Below, piece after piece: positions 47,589 through 56,971 of a DNA stretch of 64,000 nucleotides. Made by a program: the position numbers and the translations under genes. Source of the stretch: Trichomonas vaginalis G3 (taxonomy: Eukaryota; Parabasalia; Trichomonadida; Trichomonadidae). The notes beneath the pieces are model-generated. The model worked only from the letters and a program-made list of their open reading frames with translations, did not search any database and was not told the DNA's origin. The DNA lies in NCBI RefSeq assembly GCF_026262505.1, contig NC_067204.1:21793300-21857299 (forward strand), written 5' to 3'. The number at the start of each line of letters is the position of its first letter. The first letter of the stretch is position 1.

Positions 47589-48466
47589 AATAACTGGGGT
47601 AGAAAAGAGGTTAGAAAAGAGGTTAGATCTAACCTTCTACCCTAAAATATATTTTTGGTTCATTTACGCTCATTTCGATGAAATCATGACAAAACATTTA
47701 CACTCATGTTTGACAAAACATTTACACTCATTTCGATGAAATCATGACAAAACATATACGAAGAAGTTTATTTCCTGTGTTGTTGTCAAAATGTCATGTT
47801 GTCACCATTTTCAAAAAGATGTTAGTTGACCGAGGGACCGAGGGACCTGGTGACACCTAAAAACCATCTACCCTAAAATATATTTTTGCTGAAAAAAATG
47901 ACCAAATTTCATTATATAACTGTTATTTTTTTACCAAGTGAACTTTAACACTTCGTAAAAAAATCCCTGAAATCATATCTTTTATACATGAAAATCGTAA
48001 AAAATTGCGAGTAGGGAAAAAAACCTGGTCGCCTAAAACTCATGAAAATCGTGAAAAAAATGACCAAATTTCATTATATAACTGTTATTTTTTTACGAAG
48101 AGAACTTTAACACTTCGTAAAAAATCCCTGAAATCATATCTTTTATACATGAAAATCGTAAAAAATTGCGATTTAGACTTTTTCCGGGGTCGCCTAAAAC
48201 TCATGAAAATCGTGAAAAAATGACCAAATTTCATGAATTTCCTCATATGTTTGCTACCCGAGGAAAACCGAGGATAGAGATTCCATACGAAAATCGTGAA
48301 AAAATGACCAAATTTCATGAATTTCCTCATATGTTTGCGACCCGAGGAAAACCGAGGAACGAGATTCCATACGAAAATCGTAAATTTCCTTAAGATACAA
48401 AATAGAAAAAATAAAGTTAGTTTTTTTTAAAAAAATATTTTTTATTTTGTATGTAAGAAACAGAAA
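47589..48466 (+). repeat. Repeat-rich intergenic region with an inverted operator
   Basis: Starts with an inverted GGTTAGATCTAACC module (47598-47645), then TTTACACTCATTTCGATGAA repeats, the inverted 66-bp repeat (47781-47848), two copies of a ~110-bp unit (about 47899-48010 and 48061-48172), and two copies of a ~65-bp unit (about 48237-48380) homologous to coding sequence 14630-14695 of element A. It ends with the KilA-N-type leader for 48467. The open frame 48166-48393 is formed by the repeats and is not called. Confidence 0.7.
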
Positions 48467-49078
48467 ATGACAAACATTGAGTTTGAAACAGTTAGAAAGA
48501 TAGACAATGACACCAAAGTGGTTAGAATAGGTGATTTAAACGTAAGATACTCAAAGAAATACAAAAAATATTCTTTGTCAGACATTATATCTCCATCTGG
48601 AAAGAAAGCATTCGACTGGGTTAAAATTGCTTCAACTCAGAAAATTTTGACAAGAAATCCTGAGCTTATGATATCAGTAGCATTTCATGGAACAAGAGCA
48701 TATCTTATAGACAAAAGTCTTATACCAATAGTTTTGTTATGGATTGACCCAGTTGTTGGATATAACTTCATAACATATGGTTCATTCGATACTGAACGTT
48801 GCAGTGAAGGCTTACTTTACATCGTTCAGAAACCGAAGGACTTCAATACAAAGAGATATAAGATAGGAAGAACATATAATATAACTAAAAGATATGACAG
48901 TATAGTCAATAGAGTTAAGGTTGTGTTCGTTAACGATATGAGAGCTGCTGAAACAGAACTACTTGAAAAGTTTGAGAAAATGTATGGTGCTCCCATAAAA
49001 GGTAAAGAAACGTTTGAAGTAGATGAGATAGATAGTGCTATAAAATTATTTGACGAAGTTGCTGAAAAATACATGTAA
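48467..49078 (+). CDS. KilA-N/MSV199-like protein with T5orf172 (GIY-YIG-like) domain
   Basis: A 203-residue protein. The N-terminal half (residues 15-105) resembles a divergent KilA-N/MSV199 region, with VAFHGTRAYLIDKSLIPIVLLWIDP; the C-terminal half has GLLYIVQKP, KIGRTYNITKRYD and AAETELLEKFEKMYG, the order of the T5orf172/MUG113 branch of GIY-YIG nucleases (Tyr, KIGRT, and final acidic residues). Preceded by the conserved KilA-N leader. Such proteins occur in phages, giant viruses and insect poxviruses; nuclease activity is possible but unproven. Confidence 0.8.
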   Translation: MTNIEFETVRKIDNDTKVVRIGDLNVRYSKKYKKYSLSDIISPSGKKAFDWVKIASTQKILTRNPELMISVAFHGTRAYLIDKSLIPIVLLWIDPVVGYNFITYGSFDTERCSEGLLYIVQKPKDFNTKRYKIGRTYNITKRYDSIVNRVKVVFVNDMRAAETELLEKFEKMYGAPIKGKETFEVDEIDSAIKLFDEVAEKYM

Positions 49079-49626
49079 AGCGTTTATTTTTGGTCTTGAC
49101 TTCAGATGGCTCAGGTAGCTCTATAAGGTAAATTGTCTTGTCAAATCCTTCTGGCATTCCGAGTCCTTCCATCCGACATTCCGAGTCCTTCCATCCGACA
49201 TTCCGAGTCCTTCCTTCCGACATTCCGAGTCCTTCCTTCCGACATTCCAAGTCCTTCCTTCCGACATTCCAAGTCCTTCCTTCCGACATTCCAAGTCCTT
49301 CCTTCCGACATTCCAAGTTCTTCCCGACAACTGGAAAAAAATTTCCTGACAACTGGAAAAAAATTTCCTGTTGTTCGTCCGTAAACCATTCAAATTTTCG
49401 AAAATTGAGAACTTTTTGGTCGAACTTCAGAAAAAGTTTTTCCTTCCGACAGAAAAAGTTTTTCCTTCCGACATTCCGAGTCCTTCCTTCCGACAGAAAA
49501 AGTTCTTCCTTCCGACAGGACACAAACGAATGTCCGACGTACCACCAACCGAGTCCATTCCAAAGCCAGAAGAACCGAAAGCTGCAGCACCACAACAGAC
49601 TTACTAAGACTAAACACTTAGATTTT
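49079..49626 (+). repeat. Mixed 22-bp tandem repeat region
   Basis: Eight units with CATTCCGAGTCCTTCC or CATTCCAAGTCCTTCC (49155-49330), two units with GACAACTGGAAAAAAATTTC (about 49325-49370), then interleaved AGAAAAAGTTTTTCCTTCCG and CATTCCGAGTCCTTCC units (49430-49518). Each type has a 22-bp period and mixed units stay in register. The tract is followed by a 25-codon open frame (49531-49608) starting MSDVPP, the same start as after the other array. Long frames through the repeats on both strands are artefacts. Confidence 0.85.
49531..49608 (+). CDS. Possible 25-residue peptide or gene remnant
   Basis: ATG at the end of the 22-bp repeat tract opens MSDVPP followed by a Pro/Glu/Ala-rich stretch and a TAA. 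The first 19 bases are identical to those after the array at 46491, where the frame continues differently. Probably a truncated remnant of a gene whose 5' end became associated with repeat arrays; too short to be confident. Confidence 0.3.
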
Positions 49627-50502
49627 TCAAGCTTGACTTTTTACAATTTGAACTTTGTTTGCGTAGATATGAATTCTGAAAGAAGTATGAGGGTCTTGTA
49701 TGACTTTGTACTTCTCCCATAGTTCATGTCTGTCAAACTTACCTGCCATGGACTCTTTCATAAGTTCCATGAAATCGTCTTCGGACAATCCGGGGAAAAG
49801 TATAATATCAGTAAGTATTCTCTTTACATCCTTACTTAAACTCTTGGCTGTCTGTACACAAATGACAACTGAGATGTTAAAGTGTCTGAGCTTCTTAAGA
49901 ATTCGACACATGTCTTGTTCTCTGTTCTTTAACAAAGGATGAGAGGCGAAATCATCTAAGATAAGAAGACATCTGTGAGGGTATGTCTTCCAATCGTAAG
50001 ATTGCAATTTCTTCGAAATGTATTCTATCTCTTTCTGTTTGTTTCTGAAGTGTTTCTTCTCTAATATTCTCTGCATTTCCTCATTTGGGTCTTTAAACTT
50101 CGAATTTATATACTCATTTATAGCATTGTACTTCAAAACTCTTCTTTGGTACTTCTTTATCCAATCTAACAACTCAGAGTCTTTTATACATACTAACTTA
50201 GACTTCTTTATAATATCTTTGAACGAATTGACGGTTTGGTCAAATTGACCCGAAGTACTACAAATAACAACTAACTCATAGAATGGGTTCTTCTCATCTA
50301 GTTCTTGTTGTTGTGCAGCCATTTTAAGATAAGTGAAAGTCTTACCCGACCCAGGTGGTGCAATTAGACCTGTTATACCATTCTGAGCAAATAAGAACTT
50401 GTCATGTATGGGTTTTATCTGAGCATTTTCCAACTTCCTCTTGTTCTTGTTTAAAACATTCTCAAATTTTTTGTCAATGTCAGCAAACTTTTTTTCTAAC
50501 AT
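49627..50502 (-). CDS. A32/FtsK-HerA-type genome packaging ATPase
   Basis: A 291-residue protein. The ATG at 50502 is chosen over 50604 because it leaves a 36-bp intergenic promoter and removes overlap with the divergent gene. Walker A is APPGSGKT (residues 48-55), Walker B CLLILDDF with Asp near 183, and ICVQT follows as sensor. LFPGLSEDDF near residue 235 matches the A32-type motif. Homologous to 5253-6140 in motif order and spacing. Intact. Confidence 0.92.
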   Translation of the reverse strand: MLEKKFADIDKKFENVLNKNKRKLENAQIKPIHDKFLFAQNGITGLIAPPGSGKTFTYLKMAAQQQELDEKNPFYELVVICSTSGQFDQTVNSFKDIIKKSKLVCIKDSELLDWIKKYQRRVLKYNAINEYINSKFKDPNEEMQRILEKKHFRNKQKEIEYISKKLQSYDWKTYPHRCLLILDDFASHPLLKNREQDMCRILKKLRHFNISVVICVQTAKSLSKDVKRILTDIILFPGLSEDDFMELMKESMAGKFDRHELWEKYKVIQDPHTSFRIHIYANKVQIVKSQA

Positions 50503-50538
50503 ATTTTTAGAAAAATTAAAATTTTTATCTTTTAGAAA
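50503..50538. promoter_or_regulatory. Bidirectional promoter candidate (36 bp)
   Basis: AT-rich interval with TATTTTTAG toward the ATPase and AATTTTTATCTTTTAGAAA toward the plus-strand gene. Confidence 0.45.
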
Positions 50539-50991
50539 ATGTCTAGCGATTTCGCCATCTATATTCGAGACAAGCTTTTCGACAGCAAAACATCTGTCGA
50601 CCATAAAATCTTACATAGTGTAAACAAGAAAGGTGAATTTGTTCTAAAGTTCTGTTTCTGGGAATATGACAAGAACCATAAAACATTAAGCAGAGAAGTC
50701 TTAAAATTTGTCAATGATAGACTTGTTGACAGAGATGACGCCTCTTGGAGAGATGAAGTCCAACAAAACTTCTTAGAATGCAAAGAAGACACATGCACTG
50801 TTCTTGAAGATGAAATAGAAAACAGAATAGAAGAGCTATTAAAGGACAAAGAACTTTTACAAAAATATGGTTCTGAGAAGTTTGACATAACTCCACCAGA
50901 AAAGAAGAAGAAAGAAAAGAAAGAAAAGAAAGTAGAAGAAGAGAAGAAAGAACCTGAACCAGTTCCAGAGAAGAAGAAATTTGACATGTAA
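50539..50991 (+). CDS. Hypothetical protein with Lys/Glu-rich tail
   Basis: A 150-residue protein: an ordered N-terminal ~110 residues (IYIRDKLFDS, LKFCFWEYD) with one E-D-x-C-T-V-L helix and a low-complexity KKEKKEKK/EPEPVPEKK tail. The leader TTTTTATCTTTTAGAAAATG supports the start. Not recognised. The acidic-basic tail suggests interaction with nucleic acid or capsid. Confidence 0.6.
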   Translation: MSSDFAIYIRDKLFDSKTSVDHKILHSVNKKGEFVLKFCFWEYDKNHKTLSREVLKFVNDRLVDRDDASWRDEVQQNFLECKEDTCTVLEDEIENRIEELLKDKELLQKYGSEKFDITPPEKKKKEKKEKKVEEEKKEPEPVPEKKKFDM

Positions 50992-51007
50992 AAATAAAAT
51001 TTTATTT

Positions 51008-51358
51008 TTAGAACATTTCTGGGTCAATGTCAATGTTCTCTTCCTCTTTAGGAGTAAACACTGGCTTAGACTCTAAAATCTTTTTACCCAATTTACCTTG
51101 AACTTCTACAACTTTAGACTCATAATATTCATAGTCGTCTGCTTTCTTTGGTTCATAAGGTATAACAAGTTTGTATGCTTTACCTTCTTCGAGTTTTGAG
51201 AACCTTCTGTCAAAACTTTCTTTGACTGCTAACAAACCTTCTATGTCTAAGTCTTCAAATTTCGCACCATTTTTAGTCACAATAGCAAACTTAACTGGTT
51301 CGATGTTCCAAACTTTGCTGAATGAAGACTTTTCAAAATGGTAGAAGTAAACATTCAA
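51008..51358 (-). CDS. Small protein with acidic C-terminus beside the helicase (SSB candidate)
   Basis: A 116-residue protein with a beta-rich body and a C-terminus ending KEEENIDIDPEMF. Acidic residues capped by Phe mimic the protein-interaction tail of single-stranded DNA-binding proteins. It lies directly downstream of the SF3 helicase in the same orientation; element A's 15538-16008 has a comparable tail and sits beside the polymerase. An OB fold cannot be confirmed by eye. Confidence 0.55.
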   Translation of the reverse strand: MNVYFYHFEKSSFSKVWNIEPVKFAIVTKNGAKFEDLDIEGLLAVKESFDRRFSKLEEGKAYKLVIPYEPKKADDYEYYESKVVEVQGKLGKKILESKPVFTPKEEENIDIDPEMF

Positions 51359-51464
51359 ATATGTGAATGGGTCTAGTTCTTATTTAAGTCCTGACATGTA
51401 CTTGTTTACTGAGATGAATTTTGTCATCTTTTCTATCGGATAAAAAAAATATTTTTTTTAAAAT

Positions 51465-52700
51465 TTACTCAGAAAAATTTTTCTTTGTATATACACCATT
51501 CTGTACGTCTAAAAGACTTTTGACATTTGCCAAGAATGTTCGTTTAGACGCTGTCATATAACCATACTCTTGACAATATTGTTTATACGAATCGTACAAT
51601 GACCTTTCATCTAAACACTCAAAGTCAGTTTCATCTATGAACAGTTCATATACACTCTTGTTTGCTTCTAACAATGTTTGTCTCTCTTCGGTATGTGGAA
51701 TTTGTCTTGGATTGAACTTTGAAATATCTAATGTCATGAAATATGAGAACAAGTGGTTGTAAAAGTCAGATGTCAAAGTTTCTGCTAAGTCGTCAAAATA
51801 TTCTGTATCTTGCATATGAGCTTCTGACGTTCTGACAACTACATATCTTCTGTCAGAACTTTCTAACTTCATCGGAACAGCATTGTTTGAAACCATAATG
51901 AAATTTGCAACATTTTCACAAACTCTTTGGTCTTTATATTTTCTTTCAACAACTCCAACTTTGTCTGTTATAAGACTCTTCAAAGCATCTGAGTTTAAAA
52001 CTTTTGTTGTATCTATACTTTGAAGTTCGTTACATACTATAAGTTTCATATTCTCTATTGAAGAGTTAAATTTACCGCAGATGTTTTCTAAGTTTATCAT
52101 ATTCGGATTCGAATAACCTTCTAACAGTTTGCACAAAATATCTGTAAAGAAAGTGTTCTTACCTGTTCCTTGTTTTCCAATTATAATGAGAGCAGTTTCA
52201 TTTTTAGCACTTGGATGTTGTAAGATGTTTGCAAACCAACATAAGATATACTCATAGACTCTTTCGTTTCCATTGCATATAATTTCTTTGACATGGTCTA
52301 ACCAAGCTTCTATAACATTTTCTTTCCATTCTACTTGTTCGTATTTATATCCAGTGAAGATAGAATAGAAGTTTGGAGAAGGTGTATAAAACTTTATACC
52401 ACGAACTGAAAAATCTTCAAGTTTTGACAATAAGATATCCCAAGCATCTAACATCTTCATACCAACTTGTACGACTTTTATTTTCTTAAGTTTCTGTTTA
52501 CATTCTTGTTCTGAAACTATTGTTGCTCTTGGTTTGTTAAAGACTACATCCCATTCTTTCATAACATAACATTCTGGGGCAGAGTCGACATAAATGACTA
52601 AACGTTTCAAATTCTCGACTGCTTTGTTATAGTCTCGAAATGGACACATATTTCTGAATGCTTGGAAGTCATAAAAATCTGAAACATCTATTCTGTACAT
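51465..52700 (-). CDS. D5-like superfamily 3 helicase
   Basis: A 411-residue protein (start 52700 follows a T-rich leader; 52724 is an upstream in-frame ATG). Walker A is GKQGTGKNT around residue 175-183, a B-like strand MKLIVCNELQ follows about 40 residues later, motif C is NFIMVSNN, and an arginine finger lies in SSDRRYVV. This order is that of SF3/D5-type helicases (DUF5906-like). The N-terminal ~165 residues contain a D5N-like region, but no archaeo-eukaryotic primase motif is visible. It is the only replication enzyme found in element B. Confidence 0.85.
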   Translation of the reverse strand: MYRIDVSDFYDFQAFRNMCPFRDYNKAVENLKRLVIYVDSAPECYVMKEWDVVFNKPRATIVSEQECKQKLKKIKVVQVGMKMLDAWDILLSKLEDFSVRGIKFYTPSPNFYSIFTGYKYEQVEWKENVIEAWLDHVKEIICNGNERVYEYILCWFANILQHPSAKNETALIIIGKQGTGKNTFFTDILCKLLEGYSNPNMINLENICGKFNSSIENMKLIVCNELQSIDTTKVLNSDALKSLITDKVGVVERKYKDQRVCENVANFIMVSNNAVPMKLESSDRRYVVVRTSEAHMQDTEYFDDLAETLTSDFYNHLFSYFMTLDISKFNPRQIPHTEERQTLLEANKSVYELFIDETDFECLDERSLYDSYKQYCQEYGYMTASKRTFLANVKSLLDVQNGVYTKKNFSE

Positions 52701-52729
52701 TTTTATAAAAATAAAAAAAAACATTTTTT

Positions 52730-53518
52730 TTATTCTTGAGCTATTTGTTGCATTTGTTGTTCTTGAGCTATTTGTTGTTGAAGTTGTTCTTGTAATACAA
52801 TACTTTCACCAGTTGCATCTTCCAATTCGAAACTTTCTGCCGTCATTGACAAATACATAGGACATAAAAGTTTTACAGGAACAAAGTTTGCGTCAACTAA
52901 GGTTAAGTTTATGTTTGCTAAAGTGTTTGAGTTTACTAAAGCTGAAAACTCTGCATTCGAATGAACAATAGGCAAACCAGCAGAGAAAGTGTTGTTTATA
53001 CGCATAAGTATCTTTTGGTCATAGTAGTTTCTGTCGACATTCGAATAGCACTTTGAACCTAAGTTTGAAACAATATATAAAATAGGTGTACTTAAAGTCA
53101 ATGGAACAGACATTCCTTGTATGACACCTTTTCCTGTTATAGGAAACTGTTGGTAGTAAAAACCAGATATAAGTTTTGTATTATAGCTCATATCGTTTAT
53201 AGTAAACTCAGTCGGACATCCAAACATAATGAAACCTGCTCTAGTTGCAGCACATGTTACACTCGTACTTAAAGTATTAAATAAGTCAACAAAACCTGTT
53301 GGTGGTATATCTGAGTAAGTATCTTCAAAGGAGTATTTTTTACCATTCACAACAATAAAATCTTCTGGTGTCAAAAGAGCAAAACAAGCTTTAGTCGTCA
53401 TTGTGTTTAAGGTTAGTTTACAATATCGTCCTTGAGGACTTTGTAAGTTTGTTGTTATAGAATTATATGACTCAGGGTTTTTAGTCGTAATAGTATAAAC
53501 CATTGTGTCTTCTGCCAT
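52730..53518 (-). CDS. Putative penton-like minor capsid protein
   Basis: A 262-residue protein; the ATG at 53518 is preferred over 53530. It contains LTLVDANFVPVKLLCPMYL near residue 210, aligning with LVDFQGEPVEL in 7442-8218, and ends with a Gln-rich tail made of repeated QQ(I/L)AQEQ. Strand-rich body, similar length and conserved neighbourhood suggest the vertex protein. Its ATG is 5 bp from the stop of 53524-54105. Confidence 0.6.
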   Translation of the reverse strand: MAEDTMVYTITTKNPESYNSITTNLQSPQGRYCKLTLNTMTTKACFALLTPEDFIVVNGKKYSFEDTYSDIPPTGFVDLFNTLSTSVTCAATRAGFIMFGCPTEFTINDMSYNTKLISGFYYQQFPITGKGVIQGMSVPLTLSTPILYIVSNLGSKCYSNVDRNYYDQKILMRINNTFSAGLPIVHSNAEFSALVNSNTLANINLTLVDANFVPVKLLCPMYLSMTAESFELEDATGESIVLQEQLQQQIAQEQQMQQIAQE

Positions 53519-53523
53519 TTTAC

Positions 53524-54105
53524 TTAGCAAATAAATTTTAATGAAATGTTGTGGTCGTCAAATATTTTTATAACGTCTGGGAAACTATATTTTAAGTTCA
53601 ACGTTTCACCTCCTTTCATAACGTATATCTTGTCAATGACATTATATGAAACACCACAGCAACTAACGTCGGGTTCTATTTCTTTGATGTTTATATCGTC
53701 TGCCTCTGTCAAAAGTTTCAATAGTTCTTTCAAAACTTCATGAGGTGCAATGACATATGAGTTCACTTTTACAGGGTTGTGTTCGACCAAGTTTAACATT
53801 ATACCTAAAGCTTGACAAATCTTCTCCTGAGTTTGAAGTTTGTTTTTCAGTTGTTGGTAGTCATTTCGAATATCTGCAACAGAACTTAAGTCTCTGCTAA
53901 CTTCAGGGTATGTTGGTTGTTCTTTTACAGGAACAATTGTTATACCATCTTCGTCTTCGTATGGTTTCCCCACTTCAACATCTCTTTCTTTGACATTGAC
54001 AACAACACTTTGACTGTTTGTTTGAGTTGGTGAATTTAACTTCACATCTGCCACCGCTATTAAACCTTTTGAAACACTTACGCTTCTATTTTTCGGAAAT
54101 GACAT
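53524..54105 (-). CDS. Conserved Maverick protein of unknown function (shared with A)
   Basis: A 193-residue protein. Start 54105 faces the ATG at 54124 across 18 bp; the longer frame to 54270 is ignored. The N-terminal half is low complexity, the middle has a coiled QQLKNKLQTQEKI helix and the C-terminal 80 residues align with 6564-7178, including EPDVSCCG versus DPEIECCG. Gene order next to the penton-like gene is kept in both elements. No named family. Confidence 0.65.
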   Translation of the reverse strand: MSFPKNRSVSVSKGLIAVADVKLNSPTQTNSQSVVVNVKERDVEVGKPYEDEDGITIVPVKEQPTYPEVSRDLSSVADIRNDYQQLKNKLQTQEKICQALGIMLNLVEHNPVKVNSYVIAPHEVLKELLKLLTEADDINIKEIEPDVSCCGVSYNVIDKIYVMKGGETLNLKYSFPDVIKIFDDHNISLKFIC

Positions 54106-54123
54106 TTTACTTCGAATAAAAAT
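54106..54123. promoter_or_regulatory. Compact bidirectional promoter candidate (18 bp)
   Basis: TTTACTTCGAATAAAAAT between divergent ATGs. Confidence 0.5.
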
Positions 54124-54369
54124 ATGGACGTATTCGGATATCTCTTCGAATTGAAGCAGAACAAAGTTTACACACACAAACAATACAAATACATTGACAG
54201 AATAGTTCTTTACACAAACAATGGAAAATGTTATAGAATAGCAATATTTGCTGAACCAAAATATTTCCATAAAGCAAAGAAAGTTGGTATAACTGAAATG
54301 GTGAAAGTTCTTGAAGCAGACAAAAATATAACAACAAACTTACAGATATTTCTAAAGGTAAGTTTATAA
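54124..54369 (+). CDS. Hypothetical 81-residue protein
   Basis: Small Lys/Tyr-rich protein (FELKQNKVYTHKQYKYIDR at its start) with alternating hydrophobic strands. Only the divergent 18-bp promoter precedes it. It converges on the capsid gene. Not recognised; comparable in size to 7239-7481 of element A, but I see no convincing similarity. Confidence 0.5.
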   Translation: MDVFGYLFELKQNKVYTHKQYKYIDRIVLYTNNGKCYRIAIFAEPKYFHKAKKVGITEMVKVLEADKNITTNLQIFLKVSL

Positions 54370-54435
54370 TACAATTTTATGTCAAAACTGGCGTACTGTC
54401 AATATTTGACGGAGAGAAGTCAGTTCAAGAACAAC

Positions 54436-56041
54436 TTACTGACCTGCTGCCAAAATCTGCTCGATGGAAGCTGTCGTTATGCCAATCTGAGGAGCCCAGC
54501 AGGTTTCATCGAACGAATCTTCAAAAGAGCATCTTCCGTGAAAAGTGCTATTGGTTTTGTAAACTTCTTTGCTTTCAATTCATCTGGACCGTCTCTGTCA
54601 CCAGTATATTGTATTTGTACAGTACCAACAGTTGAAATACCACCCATAAAGTCTTCTGAGTCAGCAAATGGAATGCCAAGCCAAAAGTTTGAACGGTCTC
54701 CATTTGTATATTGAGTTTTTTGACCTCCTGTATGAGTCCATACTTTCACATATGGCATAATAGAACTTTGCATTTCAGGGTTAATGGTTGTTGTGAAGTT
54801 GTTGTTAAAGTTCATAGCATCTAATGTCAAGTTGTATGACCTCATATCCTCAACTGTAGAATATTCTTCTCTTGGATAATATTTGCCATCTATGTTTATA
54901 TGATATTTAATACCAGGGTTGTAGAAACAAGAATAGTCATTTATAGTTCGTCTGAACAGTACAAACATAGTATCTGCATGTTTCATTGCAGTTGTTAAAG
55001 CAATATCTGTTCTTGCACCTGGGTCAGCACTTTGGTTTCCAACTTCACCTGCAAAGTCTTTGACAGATATTTGGTGTATAGGGAACATAAGTGGAACTGC
55101 AATATATTTGGCAGCTAAAGCATTTGAAATATCTGGGTCCAACATATAGACTGCAAGTCTGCTTTCTATTCTCTTGCATTCAAATTTTTCGCATGTGAAC
55201 TTAACTGGGTCCCAAGCAGTTCCAGCAGCATTGAAATAATAGTTTACTTCAGTGTTGAGGTTTGAGAAACCAAAGTCTAAGTCAACTTTGTCTTTGCAAA
55301 AGTCGGCGAATGGCGTTTTAGTTCCCTCTACGTCTGTAAGAGTGAATGGGTCTTGTGTTGGTGCAATGACTAAGTTATTTTTGCTTGGAGTAAGTTCGAT
55401 AGAAATTTTTCCTGCCCAGTTTGGCAAGTATCTTAAAAACCTGAAGATGAGGAAAGATGACAAAGGAACTCTAAGTTTCAGTTTTACTTTGGTTACTGCT
55501 GCTGCAGTTTGTCCAGAAAGGTCAACATAAACTCCTGGAACGTTAGGGTCAAGTCTTCTTATTTTCTCAATAGTTGGCATACTGGTCTGTTTGTTCTCTA
55601 GCTTGTGGTTGTACTGAGTTTCTCAAAGCGAACCATTCATAGTTTGCCCATGTTACTGTTTGAACTAAGTCAGAGTTAGAATATATCTTATATCCCATGA
55701 AAACTTCTGGAGCATATTGGTATCCGACATAGAAAATTCCATTGCAACCTTTCTTGTCAGACAACTTGGCAGAAGGTTTTATTTCAATGTCTTGTTCCAC
55801 GTATAAGAATGAGTTGTCAATAGAAATTATATGAAACCTGTCGCAAGCAATATCTACTGTTGTTGAAGAACCTTCTCCAAACTCACCTACATTTCCATAA
55901 GAAACAGCAGTTGTATATTCGTAAGTTCCAGGAACTATTTCTGACCTTCTAATGGCATTGTCGCATTCGTTATACCATTCGGAAACATTTCCATTCATGG
56001 CATCCAAAACTGTTGGCGTTTATATTCTGAGCGGCGTACAT
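54436..56041 (-). pseudogene. Major capsid protein, double-jelly-roll type, frameshifted
   Basis: Coding pieces 55567-56007 and 54477-55580 form a capsid protein of about 530 codons. The signature LKLRVPLSSFL...RYLPNWAGKI aligns with the element A capsid. The likely start is at 56041, after TATTTTTACCCATATGAA, and needs a frameshift near 56005. A +1 shift is needed at 55567-55580, and a third near 54485, after which coding would end at 54436. None is at a recognised shift site. Parts between lesions are well conserved, so decay is recent or partly due to sequence errors. Confidence 0.82.
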
Positions 56042-56042
56042 T

Positions 56043-56916
56043 TCATATGGGTAAAAATATAGAATAGTTGGAATTTATGTCATAATAGAACCCACGTGTA
56101 CCAAGCTTTACTTTCTTCCTGGCTGAGTTTTTTAACTCTTCTTTTTCCTTCATTGCACTACTTTCACTAGATGAAGTTACTTCTTCACTACTTTCACTTT
56201 GTTCTACTCTTCTTCTTTGGTAACTTGCCCTCTGCTTTAAGTTGTTGCATCTTTGCATCATGTTCATCTAGTATGTTGCAAATTTCACGTGTCCTTTTTG
56301 CCTTTAGGCTCTGGTCGCCCATCTCAGGTAACCAATATCCTAGAAAGATTTCGTCATAGTTTGTATTTGAGTCTTCGCGTATTGTTTGCATGACTCTTTC
56401 CTGAGTTTCCGGTTCAAGCTCTTCAAATATAGCTTGTCCATATGGAATAAACTTGTTTCCAAATATATGTTTTTGTAGCCATTCTGGTTTTCTTTCCATG
56501 TTACCAACAATATCTTTTGTGAATGGGAAAGCTTTTACCCAACGTTTCAGTCTTGCGTCATTTATTTCTGTAGTTGGTTTTATTTTGTCAAGGAACATGT
56601 TTTTCAATACTAACATTTCATTTGGTACTGTCCATTTGAGTTTTCTTAAATATTCATCCCTTCTCATTTCATCGTCTGCAAAGTAAGTTTTTATGACATT
56701 TTGTAAACTTTCGTTTGCAAGGTCATGTACAATAGGTTCTCTTCCTTCTCTCTCCCTAACTCTCTTTCTAAACTCTTCACCAAATATACCATCTCTATGG
56801 TTCTGTGTAGTTCTTTGAGATAAATGTTTTAGAACGTCAGGTGTTATATTTCCATCAGCCATGTTCATTTCATACTGGTTCAAAATATCTGCATGTTTCA
56901 TATCTTTCAATGGCAT
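56043..56916 (-). pseudogene. Hypothetical structural protein, frameshifted near the C-terminus
   Basis: Main frame 56194-56916 (240 codons) is charged and helical, with REREGREP and WTVPNEML segments and EIFLGYWLPEMG near residue 190. In an AAG-repeat near 56215 the coding character shifts by +1 into a frame with a Ser/Glu-rich linker and a basic SARKKVKLG segment that ends at 56043, one base before the capsid ATG. The leader TATTTTCAGCGCGCTTTAATG supports the start. Not recognised; capsid-adjacent location suggests a virion role. Confidence 0.6.
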
Positions 56917-56971
56917 TAAAGCGCGCTGAAAATACCAGCTAAATCTGGTTCACCATTCATTTCCATTGCGT

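Noticed and set aside
49133-49722. Overlapping open frames on both strands in the second array
   Set aside because: All encode repeat peptides of 22-bp period; no independent coding signal. Only the short MSDVPP frame is kept, at low confidence.
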